A DNA stretch of 64,000 nt, from contig NZ_JABKAV010000003.1 of assembly GCF_013377905.1 (NCBI RefSeq), positions 78,390 to 142,389 on the forward strand, written 5' to 3'. This DNA is from Hymenobacter terrestris (GTDB lineage: Bacteria > Bacteroidota > Bacteroidia > Cytophagales > Hymenobacteraceae). Of the stretch, positions 19,243-27,424 are shown piece after piece. The translations under genes were made by a program, and so were the position numbers. Position 1 is the stretch's first letter. Every line of letters begins with the position of its first letter. The notes beneath the pieces were generated by a model. That model made no database searches. It was not told the origin of the DNA and saw only the letters and a list, made by a program, of their open reading frames with translations.

Positions 19243-20778
19243 ATGGACGACCTGCGCACCACGCTTGCTACCTTCTCGCCCGACGACCACAAGGAGTTCC
19301 GGCAGTTTATTCAGCGCCAGCGCCGCAAGCAAAACGGCCGCATGGATGTGCGCCTTTACGAGCTGCTGACCCAGTCGCGCGAGTACACTACCCCCGAGCT
19401 GCTGGCCCGCCTCTACCCCGACGAGCCCAACGCCGTGGCCTACTATGCCCTGCGTAAGCGCCTGCTACGCCACCTGCTCGACTTCCTGCTGCTGCGCCAG
19501 CACCAGCAAGACCCGACGGCGGCGGCTTCGGTGCGTGGGCTGCTCACGCTGGCTCAGTACCTGTTCGAGGCCGGCATCGATCGGCTGGCCTGGAGCACGC
19601 TGCACAAGGCCGAAAAGCTGGCTCGCACCAACGAGCAGTACGAGCAGCTCAATGCCGTGTACAACCTGCAGATTGCCCGCGCCCATAGCCCCCACGCCGA
19701 TCCGCTCGACGACATCATCCGGCAGCGCAACCTCAACAAAAAGGACGCCGACGAGGAGGAACGGGCCAACATTGCCGACAGCCTCATCCGGCAGCGCCTG
19801 CGCCAGGCCCGCATAAAGGGCCGGGCCGCCGAGTCGTTTGACGAGATTCTGCAGCAGGTGCTGCGCGAGTACGATTTGCAGGAAGCCTTTGCCCGCCGGC
19901 CCGCGCTGCTGCTGCGGCTCATGTCCATCACCCGCGCGGCCATGCTTGTGCGCCGCGACTACGCCTCGTTTGCGCCCTTCGTAATGCGCTGCTACCAGCT
20001 GATGGAGAAACGCCACGGCTTCCGGCCGGCCCACCGCGAGGCCCAGCTGGGGCTGCTGCTGATGATTGCCCACGCCCTGTACCGCACCCGCCGCTTCACC
20101 GAATCGGTGGAGTACCTGGAGCGGCTGCGGGTGCTGCTGGAGGCCGGTCCGCGCCTGCTGCGGGCGGCTATGTGGCCGCGCTACACCTTTTTGCTGGCCG
20201 CCAACTACGCCTTTCTGCGCCGCAATTCCGAGAGCATCTGCCTGCTCGAACAGGTGCTGCGCCTGCCGCTCAGCCCCCGCGAAGAGCTCACGGCCCGCCT
20301 GGGCCTGGGCTTCCATTACTTCGCCGAAGGCCAGTTTCAGAAAGCCAACCAGACGCTGCAGGCCATTGGGCGCACCGACCACTACTGCGAGCAGGAAATG
20401 GGCGTCGAGTGGGTTATCAACCGCGGCATGGGCGAAATGCTGATTCAGTTCGAGCTAGGCAACGCCGACCTGGCCCACAACCGCCTGCGGGCCATCGAGC
20501 GGCTGCTGAAGGAGCGGTTCGGGGCCGGTGGCGGCGGTTACGCGGCCGTATTGCACTACCTGCAGCTGGTGGGCGAGCTTATCGACGATCCGGCTACCGC
20601 CCGCTGCCCCGCCTTCGCCGAGCGCCTGCTCCACATTCCCTCGTTCGTGTCGGTGGAGCAGGAAGATTTGCAGGCCCTGAGCTTCTTCAGCTGGCTTCGC
20701 TCGCAGACCACGGGCCAGCCCTACTACAGCGTGCTGCTGGAGCTGGCCAACGCCCCCGAATCAGAAGTGCGGGTGTAG
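19243..20778 (+). CDS. Helical-repeat (TPR-like) protein of unknown function
   Basis: A 511-residue cytoplasmic protein with no signal peptide or membrane segment, rich in Leu, Ala and Arg. Paired helices with TPR-like spacing recur, for example LLTLAQYLFEAGIDRLAWSTLHKAEKLA and LGLGFHYFAEGQFQKANQTLQAIG (each read as two adjoining helices). The N-terminal MDDLRTTLATFSPDDHKEF may be a separate small helical region. I know of similar uncharacterised proteins in Cytophagales but no assigned function. It is monocistronic, preceded by an AT-rich leader with a near-consensus TATACTTG box around 19186. Confidence 0.75.
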   Translation: MDDLRTTLATFSPDDHKEFRQFIQRQRRKQNGRMDVRLYELLTQSREYTTPELLARLYPDEPNAVAYYALRKRLLRHLLDFLLLRQHQQDPTAAASVRGLLTLAQYLFEAGIDRLAWSTLHKAEKLARTNEQYEQLNAVYNLQIARAHSPHADPLDDIIRQRNLNKKDADEEERANIADSLIRQRLRQARIKGRAAESFDEILQQVLREYDLQEAFARRPALLLRLMSITRAAMLVRRDYASFAPFVMRCYQLMEKRHGFRPAHREAQLGLLLMIAHALYRTRRFTESVEYLERLRVLLEAGPRLLRAAMWPRYTFLLAANYAFLRRNSESICLLEQVLRLPLSPREELTARLGLGFHYFAEGQFQKANQTLQAIGRTDHYCEQEMGVEWVINRGMGEMLIQFELGNADLAHNRLRAIERLLKERFGAGGGGYAAVLHYLQLVGELIDDPATARCPAFAERLLHIPSFVSVEQEDLQALSFFSWLRSQTTGQPYYSVLLELANAPESEVRV

Positions 20779-20808
20779 AAACCGGCCGTACTGTGCCAAG
20801 CAAAAAGA

Positions 20809-20870
20809 ACCTTATCCCGCTGAGGCGGCCGTAAAATAGCTCGTCTCAGTTTGATAAGGTCCTTTGTTTT
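20809..20870 (+). terminator. Branched terminator after the helical-repeat gene
   Basis: ACCTTATC (20809-20816) pairs with GATAAGGT (20853-20860). Inside, CTGAG pairs with CTCAG in exact register. CCTTTGTTTT follows on the plus strand. Confidence 0.65.
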
Positions 20871-20926
20871 GCGTCGGCCGGGCAGGCGGTTTGTCCCGCG
20901 CTGCCAGCTAAGCGGTACGCTCGTTT

Positions 20927-21247
20927 CTAGTTGCTGCGGGTAGCGGCGTTGATTTCGGCTTTGGCTTCGCCGGCGGCGGCATCCATTTTGCTGTCGGCTT
21001 TGTCGGCAGCCGCTTTGGTTTCGGCAGCGGCTTCTTCGGCGGCGGCTTCGGTGTTGGCGGCGGCATTCTCGGCCGTAGCTTCAACTACCTGACCAGTATT
21101 TTCGAGAGCGTCGTCGGTCGCTACAGCAGCGTTTTCGGCGGCAGCTTCGGTGTTGGCTTCGGCATTCTCCTGGCTCTGCTCGGTGCAGGAAGCAGCGGAG
21201 AACGTAACGGCAGCGGCAACGAAGAGGGTTTTGAACAGGGTTTTCAT
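20927..21247 (-). CDS. Small Ala/Glu-rich lipoprotein
   Basis: A 106-residue protein beginning MKTLFKTLFVAAAVTFSAASC, a signal peptide with a plausible lipobox at Cys21. The mature part has almost only Ala, Glu, Thr, Asn, Asp and Lys, with repeated AENAAANTEAAAEEAAAET segments predicted to be one long amphipathic or charged helix. The ATG at 21247 is preferred over the one at 21262 because a CACCTTTG promoter-like box (21260-21267) covers the latter. Function unknown; an envelope tether or stress lipoprotein is only a guess. Confidence 0.75.
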   Translation of the reverse strand: MKTLFKTLFVAAAVTFSAASCTEQSQENAEANTEAAAENAAVATDDALENTGQVVEATAENAAANTEAAAEEAAAETKAAADKADSKMDAAAGEAKAEINAATRSN

Positions 21248-21259
21248 CGGAATAGAAAT

Positions 21260-21267
21260 CAAAGGTG
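21260..21267 (-). promoter_or_regulatory. Near-consensus -7 box for the small lipoprotein
   Basis: The minus strand reads CACCTTTG, one mismatch from TAnnTTTG. It would give a leader of only about 8 bases to the ATG at 21247. Confidence 0.35.
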
Positions 21268-21367
21268 AGGAAATGAATGCCGACAGCCTGTCGGACAGGG
21301 CTTTATAAGAGCGACCGGGAAAAGGTAACCCGCCGGACTATCCGGGCCGCGTTCTGGGGCAGGGGGC

Positions 21368-22063
21368 TTAAGGCAGCGGGCGGCGCAAAAATCTTACGGT
21401 ATCGGCCCCCCAGCGCAGCCGCAGCTGGTCGGGCAAGGCGGGCAGCTGCCGGAAGCCCCAACTAGTGCCCGCCGGAACGCTTCGGCCGAGACGCGGTACC
21501 AGCCGCACAACAAAAGCCGAAGGTTGCGCCGGCCAAGCTTGTTGCCAAACATCAAATCCTATAGCAGTTACCTCAACCAACTGGCCCCGTGAAGGCGTGG
21601 TAAATGGCAGTGTTGCGCGGCCTCTGCTGTCGGCGGAGACACCACTCAGCACCTTGCCGGCGGCGTCGCGCAACAGCACGGTGGCCCCTTCCACCGGCTG
21701 CAGCGAATCGGCCCCAAAACCACCCCTGATGTGAAAGGTAAGTACTAACGAATCGGGCCCGTCCCCCAGCAGCCGTTGCCGGCCCCTGCTCCGCGCTGCC
21801 GATTGTTGGCCCTCGAAGCGTAACTGCAGCCACTGCCCCCGTTGCCGGTACGTTCCGGCTCCTTGCTTCCCCATCTCCATCGCGTCCTCGTGCTGGTAAT
21901 AGTCAAACTGCTGGTCAGGATATAGCACGAGTTGCTTGCTGGAAAACAGCATGACACGGGGGCCAGCCGTTTCCTGATAATTGCCGGGTAGCAGGGGGCT
22001 GTGGCTTGCGCAGGCACTAAGGCTACTAAAGAACAGTAATAGAATGATTCGTAGCGGGTTCAT
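21368..22063 (-). CDS. Lipoprotein with a carboxypeptidase-regulatory-like domain
   Basis: A 231-residue protein starting MNPLRIILLLFFSSLSACAS, a lipoprotein signal with Cys18 in LSAC. The middle part (residues about 120-190) has the strand pattern of CarboxypepD_reg/Ig-like modules: VEGATVLLRDAAGKVLSG, SADSRGRATLPF and LVEVTAIGFDVWQQ. These modules occur in TonB-dependent receptors and Bacteroidota surface lipoproteins as structural domains. No enzyme motif is visible. Function unknown. Confidence 0.72.
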   Translation of the reverse strand: MNPLRIILLLFFSSLSACASHSPLLPGNYQETAGPRVMLFSSKQLVLYPDQQFDYYQHEDAMEMGKQGAGTYRQRGQWLQLRFEGQQSAARSRGRQRLLGDGPDSLVLTFHIRGGFGADSLQPVEGATVLLRDAAGKVLSGVSADSRGRATLPFTTPSRGQLVEVTAIGFDVWQQAWPAQPSAFVVRLVPRLGRSVPAGTSWGFRQLPALPDQLRLRWGADTVRFLRRPLP

Positions 22064-22248
22064 AAGCGGGTGGAGATTGACGACGAATGAATTTTCCTTA
22101 ATCTGATGCCAGGCGAGCTAACAGTGCACACGCGGCGCCGTAATTTTTTGGTTGATATACGCCAAGTTCCGCTTGATACCGCCGATTTCAACTCCGGCTC
22201 GGCTCTGCCGTATGGAAGGTCCCTGGCCCTTCATCGTTCCTGTTGCCT

Positions 22249-22644
22249 ATGCGTTTCTGCCTGCTCCTGCTCGCCTGCTTTCTACTGCTGCCTAACCTGG
22301 CGGCCGCCCAGGCCAACGACGGTTTCCAGCGACGCGACGGCACCATGTTCATAGTGCGCAACGGCGAGCTCAGGCCCATGTCCCGCGATGTGCAGCTGCC
22401 CAACGGCCGTCGCGTGACGCGCGACGGCTGGGTGGTGGAGCGCGACGGCCGCCGCACCGAGCTGCGCGACGGCCAGGGCTGCACCATGCTCGGCGAGGCC
22501 GCCCGCACCGAATCTGATAGTCGTGGCCGCTTGGTACTGCATGGCCCCGGTAACACCCAGCCGGGGCCCTCCGGATTCTGGTCGGGTAAAAAGTGGAAAA
22601 GCAAAGGCAAGGGCAAGCACAAGCGTAAGCGCGATGACGATTAG
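22249..22644 (+). CDS. Secreted DUF6799-type protein with Lys-rich tail
   Basis: A 131-residue protein. The ATG at 22249 (MRFCLLLLACFLLLPNLAAA) gives a signal peptide; an in-frame TTG two codons upstream is less likely. The mature part consists of short DG/NG-turn units: RRDGTMFIVRNGELRPM, LPNGRRVTRDGWVVERDG and RRTELRDGQGCTM, the pattern of DUF6799. The C-terminus is strongly basic (KKWKSKGKGKHKRKRDDD), resembling the tail of the secreted protein at 62169-62651. Function unknown. Confidence 0.75.
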   Translation: MRFCLLLLACFLLLPNLAAAQANDGFQRRDGTMFIVRNGELRPMSRDVQLPNGRRVTRDGWVVERDGRRTELRDGQGCTMLGEAARTESDSRGRLVLHGPGNTQPGPSGFWSGKKWKSKGKGKHKRKRDDD

Positions 22645-22662
22645 CCCGGCCTTATGCCGGCC

Positions 22663-24684
22663 TTACTTCTCCACTTCCTGCCCCTGGCGGTCGATAAAAA
22701 AGGTGCGGCCGTTCTGTCTCACCTGCGCCCGGGCCTGGTCATCGAAATCGGTGGCGCTGGCGTAGCGGCCGAACGGGGCGCTGCCGGCGGTGGTGTCGGC
22801 CAGATAGTCGGGGCCGATGAAGGTGAAGTAGCCACCTGTTTTCACGCGGGCCAGTTTCTGATCGAAGGAGTAGGCTTCCTGAAAAACAACGGGTACCGCC
22901 GGCTCCTCGGGCCCCTGAATGTAGTGCCAGCCCTGGCCGGTGAGCACGGCCGCATACCCCTCCGAGAAGTCGCGGGCGGCGTAGTAAAATGCGCTGAATT
23001 CCTCGCCGTCTTCGTTTAAAAACGTGTAGAGCCCGCCGGCCCGGGCCCGGGCGTAGCCGTCGGCGTAGGGGTACAGGGCATCGTAGGCGGGCTTGATAAC
23101 CTCCGTCCCGTCGGCGGCCACGAACCCGGATACCCCTTCCTGCTCCACTACCGCCCGCCCCTCCCGAAACTCGCCGATACGGGCGTAGCGGGCGGGCATC
23201 AGCGTGTCGCCGTTGGGCCGTAGAAGGCCATACTGCCCGTTCTGCTCGAACGGCACCGGTTCTTCGGGGCCGCAGCGGGTTATGCCCAGCGCCAGAAGAA
23301 GGGCCGCACCACCGGCCAGCGCCCCGTAGCGGGTGCGGGCCGGCAGGGCTGCCAGCCGCTCCCCGATAGTGGCCCGCGACTCCTCCAGCAACCGTTTCCA
23401 GTCAACGGCCCGCGCCCGGGCCAAATAGCCGGCCCAAATACCCGGCTGGCGGACCGGCAGAATTGCGGCAACGGGTGGCGGCAGCTGCGGTGAGGGCGTG
23501 GGTGCCCCGCTACCCGTTGGTGGCCTGGGTTCTGCCGGGGTAGGGCTGGCAGCCGCAGTTCCGGCCGGGGCCGTAGCCAGCTGCCCGATGAGCTGTTCGA
23601 GCTGCCCGATTTTCAGGCCCAGCTCCTGGTTGCGGGCTTCCAGGTCGGTTCGGTGGCGGTCAATGGAGGCTTCCAAGGCCTGTTTCTCCTGCCGTTCGGC
23701 GCTCAGGCGGGCGGCCAGTTGTGGCGCGTCGGGGGCAACCGGGGCCGCCTGCAGCTGCTGCTGCAACTCCGTCATGCGTTGCTCGCGGGCGGTTTCGCGC
23801 GCTTCGAGGGCGCTTAGCTGCTGCTGCACGTCCTGCTGCATCTGCTGGCGCAGGGCCTCCAGCTCCTGTTTTTCCTGGTAATGCGCGTCGATTTCGATTT
23901 CGTAGCCGGTAGAGGTGCGGTCAAGCTCGGCCACATCTTCGGCCCCCAGCCACCGCCACAGCTGTCCGGCCCACTTGCCCAGCTGCTCGCTGGGGCCAGC
24001 CGGCTCCGTTTCCCGGACTCCGTAACCCGCTGGTGGCCCGGCCTGCTCAGTCGTTTCGGCCAGCACGGCGGCGCCGCCAGTTAGCCCTTCCACGCCCGTA
24101 AGCAGGGCGGCTACCTGCTCGAAATCGGTGGGTGTGAGGTCGATTTCGGGCGAGGCCAACTGGGCCAGGCGGCGCGTAAACCGGCTAGGGTCGGGCAGCA
24201 AATGAAAGGTGGAGGCGGCTGGCACAGCTCCCATACGAGCCTCTACGGTGGGCCCGAACTGCACGGGTGCGCTGAACAGTACCAGCCCGGTGATGAAGTG
24301 CAGGTTAGCTGCTTCAGGCGGCAGATGTGGCCCCAGCAGCGCCATCAAGGCACTTCGCTGCCGTTCGAAGCGGGCAAAGGGGTTATCGGCCTCGTCGGCT
24401 TCGGGAGTCGGCAACTCTAGCGGCATACCATCGAGGTACCAGGGCCCGGTGCGCAGGTCGGGCAGTTCCAGTTCGCCGCCAGCGGGCAGCAGCAGCACTA
24501 TGGTGAGGCTGCGGGGGCGCAGTAGCAGAGCGTCAATTGGCGCCTCGCCGGTTGGCAGCGACACCTGGCCCAGCAGCAGCGTGGGCGGCGCTCCGGCTTC
24601 GGTTGCCAGCGCGGCGGCTACGGCCTCGAACTGCTGCTGACGAATGGATGAGGAAAACGGGGAGGATTGGTACTGATGCAGCAT
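22663..24684 (-). CDS. NERD-like/coiled-coil/WG-repeat membrane protein
   Basis: A 673-residue chimera. Residues about 15-110 resemble a nuclease-related (NERD) fold (ALATEAGAPPTLLLGQVSL, IDALLLRPRSLTIVLLLP), although the catalytic residues are not clearly preserved. A Gln/Glu coiled coil lies at about 245-375, then a Pro/Thr linker, one membrane helix near 455-475 (YGALAGGAALLLALGI), and WG-type repeats at about 485-620 (NGQYGLLRPNGDTLMPARYA, GVSGFVAADGTEVIKPAYDA). WG repeats often lie outside the cytoplasm in Bacteroidota. The start at 24684 lies 46 bases from a TACCTTTG box. Function unknown. Confidence 0.72.
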   Translation of the reverse strand: MLHQYQSSPFSSSIRQQQFEAVAAALATEAGAPPTLLLGQVSLPTGEAPIDALLLRPRSLTIVLLLPAGGELELPDLRTGPWYLDGMPLELPTPEADEADNPFARFERQRSALMALLGPHLPPEAANLHFITGLVLFSAPVQFGPTVEARMGAVPAASTFHLLPDPSRFTRRLAQLASPEIDLTPTDFEQVAALLTGVEGLTGGAAVLAETTEQAGPPAGYGVRETEPAGPSEQLGKWAGQLWRWLGAEDVAELDRTSTGYEIEIDAHYQEKQELEALRQQMQQDVQQQLSALEARETAREQRMTELQQQLQAAPVAPDAPQLAARLSAERQEKQALEASIDRHRTDLEARNQELGLKIGQLEQLIGQLATAPAGTAAASPTPAEPRPPTGSGAPTPSPQLPPPVAAILPVRQPGIWAGYLARARAVDWKRLLEESRATIGERLAALPARTRYGALAGGAALLLALGITRCGPEEPVPFEQNGQYGLLRPNGDTLMPARYARIGEFREGRAVVEQEGVSGFVAADGTEVIKPAYDALYPYADGYARARAGGLYTFLNEDGEEFSAFYYAARDFSEGYAAVLTGQGWHYIQGPEEPAVPVVFQEAYSFDQKLARVKTGGYFTFIGPDYLADTTAGSAPFGRYASATDFDDQARAQVRQNGRTFFIDRQGQEVEK

Positions 24685-24729
24685 GAACAAGCGGTTTGGC
24701 CGCAACTTTCCGGCCTAAACAGGCCAGCG

Positions 24730-24737
24730 CAAAGGTA
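24730..24737 (-). promoter_or_regulatory. -7 promoter box for the WG-repeat gene
   Basis: The minus strand reads TACCTTTG, an exact match, predicting a leader of about 40 bases to the ATG at 24684. Confidence 0.55.
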
Positions 24738-24844
24738 GGGTACGCAGGCTGTCACCGTCCGGATGCGCCAACTTTTCGGGCCGCGGGCAAGTATAGCCGG
24801 GTAGTTCACCTGTCTCGATTCCTTCCTCTTTTCTATATTTTCCT

Positions 24845-25240
24845 ATGGATTCCACCGCCTCCACTCCCGCCAATCAGCCCACCCCAACTATCCCGCTCAC
24901 CGTTACCGACGAGCAGAATTCGGCCCTGCTCACCGATACCCTCCACCTGCTCGGCACAAAGTCGCCCAACCCTAAGCAGGCGCTGGCCGAAATTGAGCGC
25001 TGGATTGAAGTGCTGAAAGTAACTGAGCGCACCGGCCTGGCCAAAATAACCCAGGAGCTACAGCTGGTGCATAAGCAGTTATCCTCGGCCGACACCGATA
25101 CCCACGATTTGGCCGAAACCCTGGCTTCGCTGGGCATTGAAACCAGCAAGGTGGCCGAAGAAACCTCCAATGACTATGCCACGCCGCTGGCTCAGCTCGG
25201 CAAAACCCTGATGAAGCTCGGCTCGCAGTTGTCAAAGTAA
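24845..25240 (+). CDS. Small acidic helical protein, unknown
   Basis: A 131-residue cytoplasmic protein with a Ser/Thr/Pro-rich N-terminus (about 30 residues) and then continuous helices: NSALLTDTLHLLGTKSPNPK, ALAEIERWIEVLKVTE and LAETLASLGIETSKVAEE. The heptad-like spacing suggests a small helical bundle or dimer. I do not recognise the family. It is followed by a perfect 19-bp stem and is separately transcribed from the next gene. Confidence 0.65.
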   Translation: MDSTASTPANQPTPTIPLTVTDEQNSALLTDTLHLLGTKSPNPKQALAEIERWIEVLKVTERTGLAKITQELQLVHKQLSSADTDTHDLAETLASLGIETSKVAEETSNDYATPLAQLGKTLMKLGSQLSK

Positions 25241-25241
25241 A

Positions 25242-25286
25242 AACCCACTCATTCTCGGGCACAGTTTGCCCGAGAATGAGTGGGTT
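25242..25286. terminator. Perfect 19-bp hairpin between two plus-strand genes
   Basis: AACCCACTCATTCTCGGGC and its exact complement flank a 7-base loop (ACAGTTT). The T-tract is on the minus-strand side (GGGTTTTTAC), so as an intrinsic terminator it faces the wrong way for the plus-strand gene that ends two bases earlier. It may still block transcription by its stability. Confidence 0.7.
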
Positions 25287-25302
25287 CGAGCAGCAGCCGA
25301 CG

Positions 25303-25310
25303 TAACTTTG
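25303..25310 (+). promoter_or_regulatory. -7 promoter box
   Basis: TAACTTTG matches TAnnTTTG exactly and ends 22 bases before the ATG at 25333. Confidence 0.55.
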
Positions 25311-25332
25311 CGCTTCTGCTTGCTGCTTGTCC

Positions 25333-26352
25333 ATGTCCGAATCTGCTCCTTCTGCTGCCGACCTCACGCTCTACGACCCCTTCGATGGCATGCGCTTTGG
25401 GCCGGAGGCGTGCTTTCTGTGCGGAACACCCACCACGCCGCCCCAGGATACGGTTCCGGTTTTCGCCGATTGGCTAATGGACCGCTACCAGCTGCGCGAG
25501 CGGCCTATCAAGCTGCTCGACCTGCGCATTGTTACCTATCCGGAGCTGCGCATTGCGTGTTGTGCCCGTTGCCGTACGCGGCACGTCGAGCCGCTGGAGG
25601 CGCATGTGGAGGCCGTAAGCCGGCAGGGGGTGCGTGGGTTTCGCGAGCTCGATGAACAGACGCTGTTTCTGTGGCTGGGCAAAATGTTCTACGGTATTCT
25701 GGTAACCGAGCTCATCAACCAGCAAGACCCGCTGGCCATGCCGCAGTATCCGCTGGCCGAAAACGCCCAGATGCTGCGCCGCTTTCAGGCGTTCTTCCAG
25801 CCGCTACAGGCCCTGCGCGTGCCCATCAGCTACGACGACTTCGTGCCGGCGTCCCTGTTCATGCTCGAAACTGAGGCCACCCACGACGAGCTGCCTTTCG
25901 AGTATGATGACGACCTGAGCACGCTGACCTTCAGCATCAAGCTTGATGAAACCGTGCTGATAGCCTGTCTGGTTGATAACGGCATTATTGGGCAGGCTAT
26001 GCGGCGCGTAGATGCCGATGCCCGCCGGCCATTGCACCCGGTGCAGGTGGCCGAGTTCAAGGCCCGCGTATACTACGCGGCCTACCTACTCAACGTAGTG
26101 CCCGACTACTTCCCGCGCGCCCTAAAGTCCGGCGACCAGGAGGTGGTAATGGATTCGCTTATCGACGATGTAACCGGAGCCATCTTCAACCCCTGGGAAA
26201 ACAGCGCTTACGCCCAGTCGTTGCTGGAAATGTGGAAGCGCTGGCAGATTCCATTGGAGCGCATCGTGGCCGACCCCAGCCGCCCGCTAAGCTACCTCTA
26301 CGACGCACACGACCAGCCCCGGCACCTGCCAAAGTACCCGGAAGCGGAGTAA
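25333..26352 (+). CDS. Zinc-site protein resembling a decayed HNH nuclease, unknown
   Basis: A 339-residue protein. Residues 20-100 contain CFLCG, then PVFADWLMDRY, then CCARCRTRHVEPLE. This is the layout of HNH-type proteins in which two CxxC pairs bracket an (E)HxxPxW segment, but the catalytic histidine position is lost (DTVPVFADWL), so zinc binding without nuclease activity is likely. The remaining 230 residues are helical (LFLWLGKMFYGILVTELI) followed by a mixed domain, with no known motif. The ATG at 25333 lies downstream of a TAACTTTG box. Function unknown. Confidence 0.65.
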   Translation: MSESAPSAADLTLYDPFDGMRFGPEACFLCGTPTTPPQDTVPVFADWLMDRYQLRERPIKLLDLRIVTYPELRIACCARCRTRHVEPLEAHVEAVSRQGVRGFRELDEQTLFLWLGKMFYGILVTELINQQDPLAMPQYPLAENAQMLRRFQAFFQPLQALRVPISYDDFVPASLFMLETEATHDELPFEYDDDLSTLTFSIKLDETVLIACLVDNGIIGQAMRRVDADARRPLHPVQVAEFKARVYYAAYLLNVVPDYFPRALKSGDQEVVMDSLIDDVTGAIFNPWENSAYAQSLLEMWKRWQIPLERIVADPSRPLSYLYDAHDQPRHLPKYPEAE

Positions 26353-26440
26353 GGCGATAAAAGGAAGAGGAAAGCGGAGCTTAGCTGGCTGAGCCGGCAA
26401 CCCTACAAGTCAGCAACGGGTAGCCACTAAGCACTAGGAT

Positions 26441-26962
26441 TTAGCCTGCCTGCCAGGCAGATTCAGGAGCGTATTTCTGGAGCTTGATGCCGGTCCAGCG
26501 GCCTTCGAGGCCACCTTTACACTCTCGCTCGTTTACCAGCACGTCCACGCAATGGCGGTGGCGGCGGTTCATGGTGTCATGAATGATGTACACACCGTCG
26601 AGGCCGTTGGCGAGGCCACTGACGCGAACTTTTTCGCCGTATTTGAACGGTCCGCCCCATCTGGTAAGCAAGTCGCGCGATACGGCTAGCCAGCGGGTTT
26701 TGCTCGAGTGGTTTTCCGGGATGATGGAGCCATCGGCGGTTTCCATCGGGTTGTCATCGGTCTGGCCTACTTCGGGCCAGTAAGCGGTGGCCGTAACTTT
26801 GTAGGCCAGAGTTTCAGGAGCCTTTTTAACAGGCAACACCGGTAGCGACACGGCTACCGGACGGGGAGTCAGGGTAGCGACGGTGGAGGGCAATGCCAAC
26901 GCCGTCGAAGAAATGGTGCGGGGAGGAAAGAGGAAAGTCAGCAGGAACAACGCAATAGACAT
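26441..26962 (-). CDS. Secreted 3D-domain protein
   Basis: A 173-residue protein with an N-terminal hydrophobic segment (MSIALFLLTFLFPP) and a 3D-type double-psi barrel at about 53-150: YKVTATAYWPEVGQTDDNPM, ETADGS, LAVSRDLLTRWGGPFKYG, and GVYIIHDTMNRRHRHCVDV, which includes one of the conserved aspartates. In lytic transglycosylases and Rpf-like proteins this domain acts on the peptidoglycan glycan strand; the protein has no other domain. A promoter with both elements is visible 220 bases upstream, across an AT-rich region. Confidence 0.82.
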   Translation of the reverse strand: MSIALFLLTFLFPPRTISSTALALPSTVATLTPRPVAVSLPVLPVKKAPETLAYKVTATAYWPEVGQTDDNPMETADGSIIPENHSSKTRWLAVSRDLLTRWGGPFKYGEKVRVSGLANGLDGVYIIHDTMNRRHRHCVDVLVNERECKGGLEGRWTGIKLQKYAPESAWQAG

Positions 26963-27424
26963 GGCAATTGGGTCGGTGGACTCTCACTTAACCTGGAGAG
27001 GATAGGTAGCCGGCCCGACTCGGCAAAAGGGCAAAATATTTTCTCAAAAACTTTCGACCCTTATTCTCTAGGATAGCAACCCGAAGGTTGAATGCAGTGA
27101 ATAGAGCGTGAAAGAGAGTTTTATTTAATACAATTTGTTGATTTAATTGTATTAAGTATATCCTTATGCTTTGAAGGGGTCAAAGGTAAGCCATTTTTTC
27201 AACATGACCCAAAAACCCTTTTTCTGATCCGCTAGGGGCTATGTTAAGTTGTGCTACTTCTTGCCATGTAAACCAGCCAAGATGCCAACATGTGGAACGC
27301 GCATACGGCACCAGCCTCGCTAGGGTTATCTGTAGCGGCCAAACCTGGTGTTGCGCTTAGCGTACTGTATGCCGATGGCCACTGGTATGGTGGCTGACTT
27401 ACTGCTTTGCTATTCTGCGTTTCT
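26963..27424. other. AT-rich divergent intergenic region
   Basis: A 462-bp gap between divergent genes, clearly AT-richer than its surroundings from about 27040 to 27220. It contains a two-element minus-strand promoter (27181-27213). A minus-strand frame from 27690 down to 27244 crosses the right part and overlaps the lipoprotein gene; its product has no recognisable domain, and I treat it as chance. No RNA gene was recognised. Confidence 0.55.
27181..27213 (-). promoter_or_regulatory. Promoter with -33 TTTG and -7 TACCTTTG
   Basis: On the minus strand TTTG (27210-27213) and TACCTTTG (27181-27188) are separated by 21 bases, the best full match to the Bacteroidota housekeeping promoter in the window. 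It would drive the 3D-domain gene with a leader of about 215 bases. Confidence 0.65.
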
